Of a stretch of 64,000 bases of DNA, positions 26,083-34,192 are shown piece after piece. Source of the stretch: Paenibacillus graminis. Its GTDB lineage: Bacteria; Bacillota; Bacilli; Paenibacillales; Paenibacillaceae. Location: NCBI RefSeq assembly GCF_000758705.1, contig NZ_CP009287.1:4774001-4838000 (forward strand). Reading direction: 5' to 3'. The translations under genes were made by a program, and so were the position numbers. Positions within the stretch are counted from its first letter, which is position 1. The number at the start of each line of letters is the position of its first letter. The notes beneath the pieces were generated by a model that was not told the DNA's origin, did no database searches, and was given only the letters and a program-made list of their open reading frames with translations.

Positions 26083-26330
26083 CTATATAAACTGAACTTG
26101 AGCTTTTTCGATTTTGGGATGGGCCGTGGCTACAGAGAATGTTTGGACTTCCAGCCGCTGCCGTCTGCAGATTTCCTGATGGTGTCTGGCGCTGTTTGCA
26201 GTTGAAATCCGCAGACTGCCTATGCTTCCTGATGCGGGCTTTCCTGCCGAAAGCCTTCAGGCAGACGCTACCGCTCCGTAAGTATCCAAACTTCTCCTCC
26301 GCCGCTTTTCCCTTTATTCTTAATTGTTCA
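26083..26330. repeat. Dispersed intergenic module (paired with 21336-21605)
   Basis: Homologous to 21336-21605: ACTATATAAACTGA start, CCGCTGCCGTCT, identical AAATCCGCAGACTGCC, GAAAGCCTTC and a CAAACTTCTCCTC then TTATTCTT end. Substitutions and small indels separate the copies, suggesting age rather than a recent duplication. Confidence 0.7.
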
Positions 26331-26439
26331 GGTTCAATCTATATAGCTACCCTCACTTGCTTCTTCGAATGACGCGATTTGGAAAAAGGCTTAATAAGGG
26401 CTATCAAATTCGACGGCCCCCTTTTGCGTAAAACCACTG

Positions 26440-26525
26440 AATTCACTTCTACTTATCCCAACTTTGTGCACATCATCTCCATAAGAAACGGAAATCATCA
26501 TTTTCGCAACAATCAAATAACCCCA
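26440..26525. repeat. Dispersed intergenic module (paired with 7302-7386)
   Basis: GAATTCACTTCTACTTA, then CCCAA, TTT, GCA, CATA and GGAAATCATCATTT, in the same order and spacing as at 7302-7386. It ends about 150 bp before the exporter gene stop. Confidence 0.6.
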
Positions 26526-26677
26526 CAATGCGGGGGCATGAGCTGGAAACTGATTCTGGTACTTTACGGGGATCTCCTGTGGCATCCTTAGCAGGGAAGC
26601 CGACTCAGGTACATTGCGTGGACTCCAGTATCGAACAATAGCAGCTCCGAAGCTGCTCGGGGCTGCCTTTACTAATG

Positions 26678-28525
26678 CTATCCTGCCGCTGAATCCGAAG
26701 AACCCCGCACCAGTTCGCTGTACAATCCGCCCTCCTGCAGCAGCTCTTCATGTGATCCCTGCTGCACCAGCCGCCCGCCCTGGAGCACCAGAATGCGGTC
26801 TGCCGCGCGGATGGTGCCCAGCCGGTGGGCGATCACGAAGCTGGTCCGGCCTTTCATCAGCGCCTGCAGCCCCTCCTGGATCTTGATCTCTGTCACGGTA
26901 TCTATGCTGCTGGTCGCTTCATCCAGCACCAGCATGGACGGATCCGCAAGGATGGCGCGCGCGATGGCGAGCAGCTGCTTCTGCCCCTGGCTGATGCCGC
27001 TGCCGTCAACCGACAGCATCCGCCCGTAGCCGCCCTTCATCCGCATAATAAATGAATGGGCGTTAGCCAGCTTCGCTGCCGCCTCCACTTCCTCGTCGCT
27101 GGCATCCAGCCTTCCGTAGCGGATATTGTCGCGGATTGTTCCCTTGAACAGGAATGAATCCTGGAGCACAAAGGCCATATGGCTGCGCAGGCTCTCCCGG
27201 CGGATCGAAGACAGGTCCCTGCCATCCAGCGTAATGCTGCCCTTGCCGGGATCGTAGAAGCGGGACAGCAGCCCGATCAGAGTGGTTTTGCCTGCTCCGG
27301 TAGGTCCGACCAGCGCGATCATCTCGCCGGGCTTAGCCTCAAAGCTGATATCCTGCAGTGTGTCCGCCCCGCCGTCATACGAGAAGGACACTCCGAGGAA
27401 CTTCACCGTGCCTTCCACATGATCCAGCGGCACCGCAGCCTCTTCATCCTTCGCCTCCGCTCCCTCATCCAGCACCTCGAATACCCTCTCCGCACCGGCA
27501 ATCGCCGACAGCAGCGTATTCCACTGGTTCGCGAGATCGTTCAGCGGCCGCGTGAACTGGCGCGTATATTCCACGAATGCGATAATTACACCTACCGTGA
27601 CCAACCCCCGGATCGCCAGCAGACCGCCGACACCGGCAACAATTGCAAAGCTCAGATTGTTCAAGCCGTTCATCAGCTTCGGGATGAAGCCGGAGATCGC
27701 CTGGGCCCAGTAGCCCGACAGCATGATCCGCGTATTGCGCTCCCGGAAGCCGTTAATAACCCGTTCCTCCTGTGAAAAAGCCTTGATGATCCGCTGGCCG
27801 GACAACGTCTCCTCAATGAAGCCGTTCAGTTCGCCCATGTTGCGCTGGCGTTCCTTGAACAGCGGTCCGGTACGCCGTGTAATCCAGCGCATGCCGAGGA
27901 TCATCAGCGGAACCACAATGAAGGTTAACAGTGTGAGCAGCGGGCTGAGCCACAGCATCACCCCCACGGTGCCCAGCAGGGTCAGCACACTGGAGAAAAT
28001 CTGGATCGCCGAACTGTTCAGCGTAGAACTGATATTCTCAATATCATTCGTCAGACGGCTCATAATTTCACCTTGCTGCCTGCGGTTGAAGAACGATATC
28101 GGCAGCCGGTGAAGGTGCGTGAACAGGTCCGTGCGCATCCGGTATACCGTCTCCTGGGCAATTTCGATCATCCAGATGTTCTGCAGCCAGGAAGTCAGGG
28201 AATTCAGCACATAGACAACGGCAAGCGTGACCAGGAAGATTGCCCAGGTTCTGCCCCCGTCCCCCTCCAGATAATGGTCCACTGCCCTGCTGATCAGATA
28301 AGGTCCAAGCAGCGCAAGCCCGGAGCTGAGAAGCACCATGACCAGCACAAGAACCAGCTTCGCCTTGCGTTTCGCCAGATAACTCCAGATTCGGCGGAGC
28401 GTGGCGGACCAGTCCTTGGCCTTAGCCTTCGGCTTGCGCCCTCCCGGCGAGCCGAAGCTAGCCGGGACTCCAAGCCCTACATTCAGCTTCGGATGGCGAA
28501 AAGGCTCAAGTAATGCTTTGAACAT
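26678..28525 (-). CDS. ABC exporter half-transporter, canonical Walker B, degenerate signature (YheH-like)
   Basis: A 615-residue half-transporter: a cytoplasmic N-terminal extension (about 1-45), a six-helix ABC exporter domain (about 50-340) and a nucleotide-binding domain with GPTGAGKTT, a non-canonical signature ISQGQKQLL, and Walker B VLDEATSS retaining the catalytic Glu. Together with the upstream gene it forms an asymmetric heterodimer. Size and order recall B. subtilis YheH/YheI, implicated in multidrug efflux and sporulation signalling. ATG 28525 follows GGGAGGGGG and overlaps the partner stop by 20 bp, indicating coupling. The substrate is unknown. Confidence 0.9.
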   Translation of the reverse strand: MFKALLEPFRHPKLNVGLGVPASFGSPGGRKPKAKAKDWSATLRRIWSYLAKRKAKLVLVLVMVLLSSGLALLGPYLISRAVDHYLEGDGGRTWAIFLVTLAVVYVLNSLTSWLQNIWMIEIAQETVYRMRTDLFTHLHRLPISFFNRRQQGEIMSRLTNDIENISSTLNSSAIQIFSSVLTLLGTVGVMLWLSPLLTLLTFIVVPLMILGMRWITRRTGPLFKERQRNMGELNGFIEETLSGQRIIKAFSQEERVINGFRERNTRIMLSGYWAQAISGFIPKLMNGLNNLSFAIVAGVGGLLAIRGLVTVGVIIAFVEYTRQFTRPLNDLANQWNTLLSAIAGAERVFEVLDEGAEAKDEEAAVPLDHVEGTVKFLGVSFSYDGGADTLQDISFEAKPGEMIALVGPTGAGKTTLIGLLSRFYDPGKGSITLDGRDLSSIRRESLRSHMAFVLQDSFLFKGTIRDNIRYGRLDASDEEVEAAAKLANAHSFIMRMKGGYGRMLSVDGSGISQGQKQLLAIARAILADPSMLVLDEATSSIDTVTEIKIQEGLQALMKGRTSFVIAHRLGTIRAADRILVLQGGRLVQQGSHEELLQEGGLYSELVRGSSDSAAG

Positions 28526-30251
28526 GCTGCACCCCCTCCCTGTGCTGAGATTCATTGATTTTGCGGTACAGCTCCGAACTTTCCATAAGCTCTTCATGTG
28601 TACCCTGTGCAATCAGTCTGCCCTCATCCAGCAGCAGGATAAGGTCGGCGGATACGGTCGAGCTGATTTTTTGCGTGATTAGAAAAGTAGTGCAGGACAT
28701 CCGTTTCAGCTCCGCCAGCAGCCGGCCTTCGGTAACAGCATCCAGCGCACTGGTGCTGTCATCCAGAATCAGAATAGCAGGCTTTCTTACCAGTGCTCTG
28801 GCTATCGTCAGCCGCTGCTTCTGTCCACCGGACAGATTGACTCCCCGCTGTCCCAGCATGGTGTCGTAGCCATGCGGCAGCTCTTTTACCGTCTCATGAA
28901 TTTGCGCGGCCATGGCCGCCTGTTCGATCTCCTCCTGGGTCGCCAGCGGATTGCCCCAGGCAATGTTCTCCCGCACAGTGCCGCTAAACAGCAGAACCTC
29001 TTGAGGCACATAACCAATAGCTCCGCGCAGCCTGGATATTTCCATTTCCGCGCTTGGCCTTCCGTCGACCAGGATAACACCGCTGCTCTGCTCATATAGA
29101 CGGGGGATCAGTCCCACCAGCGAGGATTTGCCTGAGCCGGTTGCCCCCATAACCGCTACCCGTTCTCCGGGCTGCACCGCAAAGGTAATGTCCTCGAGCA
29201 CGGCAATGTCACTCTGCGGATAACGGAAGCTGACCTGCTGAAAATCAACCCTGCCCCGGACCGGAGCAACCTTCCTTGCAGTAACCGCTGCCATTTCCTT
29301 GGCTTCCAGTTCATCTGCCGACATTACTTCCTGAATCCGCTGTGAAGAAGCCCGGGCCCGGGAAAAGGTCGCCATAATCCAGGACAGCGCCGACAAAGCT
29401 CCGATCGTACGCAGGGAATAATTAATGACTGCGACCGTCTGCCCCAGTGTGGCATTACCGGTTGAAATTTCGATACGCCCAAACCACAGCACTAGCATAA
29501 TTCCGGCATTTACAATCAGCATAATGAGCGGGGCAGAGGTTTCTGTGAGCCGCAAGGCACCGACCGTAGACTTCATCAGCTCCCCGCTGGATGCGGCGAA
29601 CCGGGCAATCTCATGGTTCATGCGCACAAACACCCGAATCAGCCGGATGCCGGTGAGATTCTCCTGAATCACACTGTTGACTCCGTCCAGACGGATCTGC
29701 ACACTGCGGAATAACACCGCTGCCTTTTTCATCACCCAGAGGAGAAATACAATAAGTACCGGAAGGGTCAGCGCCAGCAGCAGTCCCAGCTTCACATGTA
29801 CAACCAGCGCCATAATCACACTGCCCGCTACCACGAGCGGCACACGGGTCATAAAGCGGAGCCCCATGAAGATCGTATCCTGCAGCTGCGACACATCCGC
29901 GGTAAGGCGGGTGATTAAGGAAGAGGTCGGAAAACGGCTGAACACGGCATAGGCGAAGGACTGGACCTTTTCATACAACTGATCCCGCAGATCAAAAGCA
30001 AACCCCTGGCTCGCATGGGACGCAAAAAAAGAGCTTAGCACGCCCGCAATAAACGCTATAGCCGCGCTTACCACCAGCACACCGCCCCACAGCCAGACGA
30101 TCCGGTTGTCTTGTTCCCTGATTCCGTCATCAATAATTTTGGAGATCAGCAGAGGCTGGGACAGCTCCACCGCAAGTTCGATCACCATCATCAGAAGTGC
30201 AGCGATTGCTGCGGTCCTATATGTTTTGAGATAGGAAAAAATGATGTTCAT
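28506..30251 (-). CDS. ABC exporter half-transporter, degenerate Walker B, canonical signature (YheI-like)
   Basis: A 581-residue half-transporter: six transmembrane helices (about 15-310), then an NBD with GATGSGKSS, a canonical LSGGQKQR signature and Walker B ILDDSTSALD, where Asp replaces the catalytic Glu. In a heterodimer the degenerate ATP site is built from this Walker B and the partner's ISQGQ, while the active site pairs this LSGGQ with the partner's Glu. This matches the TM287/288 and BmrCD-type arrangement. ATG 30251 follows GGGGTAACG; the gene lies 18 bp after a small ORF. Confidence 0.91.
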   Translation of the reverse strand: MNIIFSYLKTYRTAAIAALLMMVIELAVELSQPLLISKIIDDGIREQDNRIVWLWGGVLVVSAAIAFIAGVLSSFFASHASQGFAFDLRDQLYEKVQSFAYAVFSRFPTSSLITRLTADVSQLQDTIFMGLRFMTRVPLVVAGSVIMALVVHVKLGLLLALTLPVLIVFLLWVMKKAAVLFRSVQIRLDGVNSVIQENLTGIRLIRVFVRMNHEIARFAASSGELMKSTVGALRLTETSAPLIMLIVNAGIMLVLWFGRIEISTGNATLGQTVAVINYSLRTIGALSALSWIMATFSRARASSQRIQEVMSADELEAKEMAAVTARKVAPVRGRVDFQQVSFRYPQSDIAVLEDITFAVQPGERVAVMGATGSGKSSLVGLIPRLYEQSSGVILVDGRPSAEMEISRLRGAIGYVPQEVLLFSGTVRENIAWGNPLATQEEIEQAAMAAQIHETVKELPHGYDTMLGQRGVNLSGGQKQRLTIARALVRKPAILILDDSTSALDAVTEGRLLAELKRMSCTTFLITQKISSTVSADLILLLDEGRLIAQGTHEELMESSELYRKINESQHREGVQHVQSIT

Positions 30252-30269
30252 CAGCGTTACCCCATTTGT

Positions 30270-30476
30270 CTATTCGTAGAGCGCATCCCGTAAGCGGGTG
30301 GACATCGACGAGGATTGCCCCTTCAAAATCACCCGGCGCAGCGCTTTGTTGCTGCGGTTCATTTCCGCCATTTCGTCCAGCATTTCCATCAGGAGACTCA
30401 ACGTTTCCGCAGTAAGCTCCCCCTTTTCCTGCAGAGCCGCAATTTTTTCCTTGTAGTCTTCCATCTTGTCCGTCAA
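30270..30476 (-). CDS. Small helical protein upstream of the ABC exporter genes
   Basis: A 68-residue charged, probably helical or coiled-coil protein (KIAALQEKGELTAETLSLLM ... RSNKALRRVILKGQ). I do not recognise a family. The TTG at 30476 is chosen because AAGAAGGC lies 6 bp upstream; the longer ATG reading (30521) would begin only a few bases after a TATAAT box at 30532-30537 and has no ribosome site. It lies 18 bp upstream of the exporter gene and is probably its operon leader gene. It could modulate the exporter, which is speculative. Confidence 0.6.
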   Translation of the reverse strand: MTDKMEDYKEKIAALQEKGELTAETLSLLMEMLDEMAEMNRSNKALRRVILKGQSSSMSTRLRDALYE

Positions 30477-30531
30477 CTGTAAGCCTTCTTTCTGTAAACG
30501 TTCTCCTGTATAAATACACATAACCGCGTTA

Positions 30532-30537
30532 ATTATA
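30532..30537 (-). promoter_or_regulatory. Probable -10 box for the small ORF / ABC exporter operon
   Basis: Perfect TATAAT on the minus strand within TGTTATAATTA. The -35 region (around 30555-30560) is weak. Its place implies transcription starts near 30525, which argues against the ATG at 30521. Confidence 0.5.
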
Positions 30538-30660
30538 ACATTCTTTCTCCCTTACCCGAAATGTTTTCACTGGCTACTTTTACTGAGTATATGCTACTCT
30601 AATAAAGTCGCATTTTTCGGAAAGAACTCATCAGGCTGATTAACGAAAGGATAGATGGAC

Positions 30661-31230
30661 GTGGCACAGTTGTTTTTCAAATACGGGGCAATGAACAGCG
30701 GCAAATCCATTGAGATACTCAAGGTTGCGCATAATTACGAGGAGCAGGGCAAGTCCGTGCTCATTTTCACTCCTTCCCTTGACGACAGGGACGAAGTGGG
30801 ATATATTTCCTCCCGCATCGGACTGCGCAAGCAGGCCATCCCTATCGATGAGAATACAGATATCTTCAGCATTGTCAGCAGCAACCTGCCGAAGCCTCAT
30901 TGTGTGCTGATTGATGAATGCCAATTCTTAAGCAAGGACTGCATTCTCCAGCTGGTGCGGATCGTCGACGAGCTGAACATTCCGGTGATGGCCTTTGGGC
31001 TCAAAAATGATTTTCAGAACAATCTGTTCGAAGGCAGCAAATATATGCTGATCTATGCAGATAAAATTGAAGAAATGAAGACGATCTGCTGGTTCTGCGA
31101 ACGGAAAGCCACGATGGCGCTCCGCGTCGAGAACGGCAAGCCCGTCTACAGCGGCAAGCAGATCCAGATCGGCGGCAATGAAGCCTACTACCCGGTATGC
31201 CGCAAATGCCATAAGAATCCGCCGCTCTAA
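30661..31230 (+). CDS. tdk: Thymidine kinase (type II)
   Basis: The 189-residue product phosphorylates thymidine and deoxyuridine. It has the P-loop GAMNSGKS near the N-terminus, VLIDECQFL with the Walker B Asp-Glu, the lasso region, and zinc-binding Cys pairs CWFCERKA and CRKCHKNPP. The GTG at 30661 is preferred over ATG 30655 because the AAGGA site lies only 3 bp from the ATG but 9 bp from the GTG, and the protein then begins like other [12 protein letters not shown] kinases. It is followed by a strong bidirectional terminator. It complements the phosphorylases at 7.5-11.8 kb in nucleoside salvage. Confidence 0.93.
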   Translation: MAQLFFKYGAMNSGKSIEILKVAHNYEEQGKSVLIFTPSLDDRDEVGYISSRIGLRKQAIPIDENTDIFSIVSSNLPKPHCVLIDECQFLSKDCILQLVRIVDELNIPVMAFGLKNDFQNNLFEGSKYMLIYADKIEEMKTICWFCERKATMALRVENGKPVYSGKQIQIGGNEAYYPVCRKCHKNPPL

Positions 31231-31300
31231 AAGAGAAGAACAGCTTCACCCCACTGAAGTAATCCCACTGCTCCTGCACGGCCAACAACGGATTCGGTCA

Positions 31301-31356
31301 CAAAAAAAGCACACATTGCGGAATCGCAGATTGCGCGTTAATGTGTGCTTTTGTCT
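31301..31356. terminator. Bidirectional terminator between tdk and the small ORF at 31376
   Basis: AGCACACATT (31308-31317) pairs with AATGTGTGCT (31340-31349). A run of seven A to the left serves the minus strand and TTTTG to the right serves the plus strand. Confidence 0.88.
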
Positions 31357-31375
31357 GCAAGAATAAACGTTTCCT

Positions 31376-31630
31376 CTAATGAATCACCTTCGCTGCACGG
31401 TACTCATCTTCCTTGCGCACGTAGAGATCATGCTGAACAGAAGCTTTTCCGCCATATTGGGCACGCTGCCCCAGGGCTTTCATGCCCCCGTTGATTTTGG
31501 AACGGTGAGGAATTCCTGCGGCACTTAGGCGGCTTTTTATTTTGAAATACTGGGTCTGGTCAAATGTTGTGTATATCAGCGTGCGTTCTCCAGGAATGAA
31601 AAAGCGCAGTATGCCTTTTAAAAAACCCAT
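31376..31630 (-). CDS. Hypothetical 84-residue protein
   Basis: The short basic protein starts MGFLKGILRFFIPGERTLIY with GGGGGAGG well placed upstream. The TLIYTTFDQTQYFKIKSRL segment followed by AGIPHRSK and LYVRKEDEYRAAKVI resembles small putative signal-transducing proteins of the DUF2007 type. The match is by pattern only. It is convergent with tdk and shares its terminator; 47 bp separate it from the DinB gene upstream, so the two may be cotranscribed. Confidence 0.65.
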   Translation of the reverse strand: MGFLKGILRFFIPGERTLIYTTFDQTQYFKIKSRLSAAGIPHRSKINGGMKALGQRAQYGGKASVQHDLYVRKEDEYRAAKVIH

Positions 31631-31677
31631 CCGCGGACCTCCCCCTTTAATAGAAGTTCCAATAATTGCTGCAGAAG

Positions 31678-32196
31678 CTACTTCAAATAACGTTCCTTCA
31701 AGACACCCAGATGATGCAGCTCATGTCCAATAATTACACAGGCTATGGCTCTTACGGAAATCGGATTATCGCTGGCTGTGCCCATCCGGGTCCAAGCCTC
31801 CTCCGGCAGACTCTCCAGCAGAGCAATCGTAGATTGGCGTACCAGCTTATAATGCTGCACCATTTCACTGAGCGTAAACCGCTCGAACTTTCCTGCCTCC
31901 GCATAGTCATTCTCCTCATATCCGGGCAGCGGAGCTTTCTCCCCTCTGGCAATAGCAAGCAATCGGTAGGACATAATGCGGTCATTATCCGTGAGGTGTC
32001 CAAGCAACTGCTTGATGCTCCATTTGCCTTCTGCATAGCGGTAACTTCCCTGCTCCTCGCTCAGCCCGTCCAACAGTTCATACATCAGACTGGATTGTTC
32101 CCTAAGCACAGCCGCAAGCTCCCCTTCAGGGGGGACCAAAGAAATGTAACGGGCCGGAAATTCACTATACTCTCCTGGTTGTGGACGCTGGTTCAT
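31678..32196 (-). CDS. DinB family protein
   Basis: A 172-residue four-helix DinB/YfiT-like protein. Typical features are GKWSIKQLLGHLTDNDRIM (about 58-76) with the first metal His, and the C-terminal GHELHHLGVLKERY (about 156-169) giving the His pair. Members bind a metal and often act as thiol transferases or damage-associated proteins of unclear role. ATG 32196 follows GAAAGGGG. Transcription is divergent from the Agr-like cassette. Confidence 0.85.
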   Translation of the reverse strand: MNQRPQPGEYSEFPARYISLVPPEGELAAVLREQSSLMYELLDGLSEEQGSYRYAEGKWSIKQLLGHLTDNDRIMSYRLLAIARGEKAPLPGYEENDYAEAGKFERFTLSEMVQHYKLVRQSTIALLESLPEEAWTRMGTASDNPISVRAIACVIIGHELHHLGVLKERYLK

Positions 32197-32252
32197 AAGA
32201 CTGCCCCTTTCAACTGTTTTTTCAAAAAATTGCCGAATAGTGTAAAATGCTG

Positions 32253-32281
32253 TTGTTGTATTTTAGTACATTATGTATAAT
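32253..32281 (+). promoter_or_regulatory. Sigma-A-type promoter of the Agr-like cassette
   Basis: TTGTTG (32253-32258) and TATAAT (32276-32281) are 17 bp apart. The spacer contains GTATTTTAGTAC, a near-palindrome that could be an operator. The promoter lies about 50 bp upstream of the first cassette gene. Confidence 0.7.
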
Positions 32282-32329
32282 ATTTGCAAGAATACAAGTT
32301 TGGTGATCCTGAGCTTCGGGAGTGTAAGC

Positions 32330-32995
32330 ATGCTGGAATTTGTGCTGTTTATGGTGTTTTCGGTACTGGAGACCTATGCCATGTTTTATTTGGCTTTCAA
32401 GGTATTCAAGATTGATTTTTACCACAAAGAGATGATATTTGCAGGTTGTATAATGGGCTTTTTCTCATATGTCATACGTGTGGAATATCACCTGGTGGAA
32501 ATAGATATTATCGTTCAGTATCTCTTAATTTTCTGTTTCTTTTGGATGCTTTTCCGAATTCACTTTTTCTACGCAGCTATTCTTACAGGAATGACTTACC
32601 AAGCTTACACGTTCATTCAACTGATGTATATTGTTATCCTGGATAAAGCCGGCTTATTCTCAGCCCAAGCCTTTTACGGAATAGACATCGACACTAATCT
32701 GCTACAAATCCTATCATCTACTACTGCCTTAGGTATTGGTTACTACAGTGGACGTAGACGCAAAGGTTTCGATTTTATTCCAGACAAACCCAATGGCTTA
32801 ATTAAGACAACAAAGCGTGAGAAATTCCTCTTTGTTCTTAACCTGCCTACTGCCGGGCTTATAATCTTTATCATGCATCTTTTTAACTCCAATTACTTTT
32901 TAGCTGCACCGCTAATATACGCTTTTCTATTGTTTTGTTACATATATTTAGCCTATTCAAAGGATAGAAGCGGACATGAATATATTAAGTTATAA
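32330..32995 (+). CDS. Polytopic membrane protein of Agr-like cassette (kinase-less receptor candidate)
   Basis: A 221-residue membrane protein with about six hydrophobic segments and a basic cytosolic loop (GRRRKGFDF ... KTTKREKF, about 143-170). Its size and topology resemble the N-terminal sensor domain of AgrC-type kinases, but no HisKA or HATPase domain follows: the ORF ends at 32995, inside the start of agrB. ATG 32330 is chosen for the GGGAG site; a start at 32273 lacks one and overlaps the promoter. It overlaps agrB by 20 bp. Its role as peptide receptor or anti-regulator is inferred from context only. The region is visibly more AT-rich than its flanks. Confidence 0.7.
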   Translation: MLEFVLFMVFSVLETYAMFYLAFKVFKIDFYHKEMIFAGCIMGFFSYVIRVEYHLVEIDIIVQYLLIFCFFWMLFRIHFFYAAILTGMTYQAYTFIQLMYIVILDKAGLFSAQAFYGIDIDTNLLQILSSTTALGIGYYSGRRRKGFDFIPDKPNGLIKTTKREKFLFVLNLPTAGLIIFIMHLFNSNYFLAAPLIYAFLLFCYIYLAYSKDRSGHEYIKL

Positions 32996-33500
32996 GATCG
33001 CATCTAGGATTAAGCAATCCAACCCTCAAGAGACTAGCTCTATTGAGATTATGCAATATGCCTTGAATATTATACTTAACAGTCTGTTGATTATCTCAGC
33101 ATCATTTTTAATTGGCTGGTTGACCGGGAGTTTCGCAGATACTGCTGTCTCATTATTCAGCTTCGCAATTCTGAGATTTTTCTCTGGTGGCAAACATCTA
33201 AAAACTGCTACTGCCTGCAATATCTTTTCCATTCTGTTATGCTCATCCATTCCGCATCTATCCTTTTTAATCAAAGATCATCTTTTGATCATTAATGGAT
33301 TATGCATAGTTATAATGTTGTTGTTCGCACCTAATCCAGATGTGAATGCACAAGTTTCAATACGCTGGTATCCTTGGATGAAAGCCACTTCTGTAACCTT
33401 AGTAGCTCTTAATTTTTTTATTCACTCGCCTGTCCTTGGATTAGCTTTTTTAGCTCAATCCTTAACAGTAATTTCCAAGCAAGGGAGGAACTCCTTATGA
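32976..33500 (+). CDS. agrB: AgrB-like peptide-processing membrane endopeptidase
   Basis: A 174-residue AgrB-family cysteine endopeptidase with about five membrane segments. The catalytic signature RFFSGGKHLKTATAC (about 69-83) contains the conserved His and Cys. AgrB cleaves the C-terminal tail of AgrD and forms the cyclic (thio)lactone. ATG 32976 follows AAAGGATAG. The stop overlaps the agrD start in ATGA, implying coupled translation. Length is near the family norm of about 190. Confidence 0.9.
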   Translation: MNILSYKIASRIKQSNPQETSSIEIMQYALNIILNSLLIISASFLIGWLTGSFADTAVSLFSFAILRFFSGGKHLKTATACNIFSILLCSSIPHLSFLIKDHLLIINGLCIVIMLLFAPNPDVNAQVSIRWYPWMKATSVTLVALNFFIHSPVLGLAFLAQSLTVISKQGRNSL

Positions 33501-33616
33501 AAAAGAACATTGCCCGTATTACCTCAAAGGCTTTGACTTCATCCGCTCGTCTATTCGCAGCTGTACTGAAACCTTGGGCCCACAGCCCAGAAGTACCAAA
33601 AGAATTGCGGAAGTAA
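33497..33616 (+). CDS. agrD: AgrD-like cyclic-peptide precursor without Cys
   Basis: A 39-residue peptide: amphipathic, basic N-terminus (MKKNIARITSKALTSSARLF), a short core (about 24-30, LKPWAHS) and the conserved processing tail PEVPKELRK. AGGGAGG lies 9 bp upstream. The PEVPKEL tail and position after agrB identify it as the signal precursor. Oddly there is no Cys at all, and the residue where Cys or Ser normally closes the ring appears to be Leu; the only core Ser is directly before the PEVP tail. The ring chemistry is therefore unclear: a serine lactone formed elsewhere, a linear peptide, or a degenerate signal. Confidence 0.85.
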   Translation: MKKNIARITSKALTSSARLFAAVLKPWAHSPEVPKELRK

Positions 33617-33634
33617 TTAAAGGATGGGGAGAAC

Positions 33635-33970
33635 ATGCGAGTCTTGCTAAATGACGGGTCCTCCCGGAATATTGGGGAAGAAGATATATTGTATTTCTCC
33701 AGTTATAAGAATACAATATTCGTCCATACCAAAGAAGGCGAGTTTGTTCTCCCTACCACGCTTTCCGATCTGTTTGCAGCTTATAAGTGCAAAAACTTCG
33801 AACGCCTGGACCGCAGCAATGTAGTAAGTCTCAACCAAGTTGAAAGTTATGATTCCGAACGTAAGATTGTTACGTTTCAAGAGGGAGAACAATTCGCTAC
33901 AGTATCAGAACCCAATGAAACCAGGCTAAGAAGATATTTAGCTTCAAGGAAAAACAATTCCGAATCCTAA
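33635..33970 (+). CDS. Stand-alone LytTR DNA-binding protein
   Basis: A 111-residue protein consisting only of a LytTR domain: DILYFSSYKNTIFVHTKEG, then LSDLFAAYKCKNFERLDRSN and VSLNQVESYD. No receiver domain precedes it, unlike AgrA. ATG 33635 follows AAGGATGGGGAG and lies 18 bp after agrD, so it is the last cassette gene. LytTR proteins bind direct repeats at target promoters. Stand-alone LytTR proteins in streptococcal LytTR regulatory systems (HdrR, BrsR) are held inactive by an adjacent membrane protein; the same could apply here with the 32330 gene product (inference). Confidence 0.88.
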   Translation: MRVLLNDGSSRNIGEEDILYFSSYKNTIFVHTKEGEFVLPTTLSDLFAAYKCKNFERLDRSNVVSLNQVESYDSERKIVTFQEGEQFATVSEPNETRLRRYLASRKNNSES

Positions 33971-33984
33971 CTTTTATCCAAAAA

Positions 33985-34030
33985 AACAACCATCCCCAAG
34001 CTTTACAGCTAGCGGGTGGTTGTTTTTATT
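33985..34030 (+). terminator. Terminator of the Agr-like cassette
   Basis: AACAACCATCCCC pairs with GGGTGGTTGTT, followed by TTTTTATTT. It lies 15 bp beyond the LytTR stop. Confidence 0.9.
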
Positions 34031-34192
34031 TAATCCAGTATTTAGTAAACAAATATTATCCCATATGTTGCCTTTCTTGTAAAGAATATTTCACCCGGCG
34101 AATGACAGGAGACGGGTTACCTTCCAAATGGTACCATTTAAATAGACTTGTAGTATTATTACAACCTACTAAATAACCGATGGAGGAATCTA

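Noticed and set aside
25890..26090. 66-codon plus-strand ORF in the repeat element at 25.9 kb; similar frames at 7.1 and 42.4 kb align at the peptide level
   Set aside because: The three copies are conserved equally at the DNA level over a fixed 66-bp interval and the frames end at different points; conservation of the inverted repeat explains it better than coding.
34020..34192. DnaA boxes upstream of sda, as in B. subtilis
   Set aside because: I found no TTATNCACA match in the leader; the nearest sequence (TTATCCCAT) differs at two positions.
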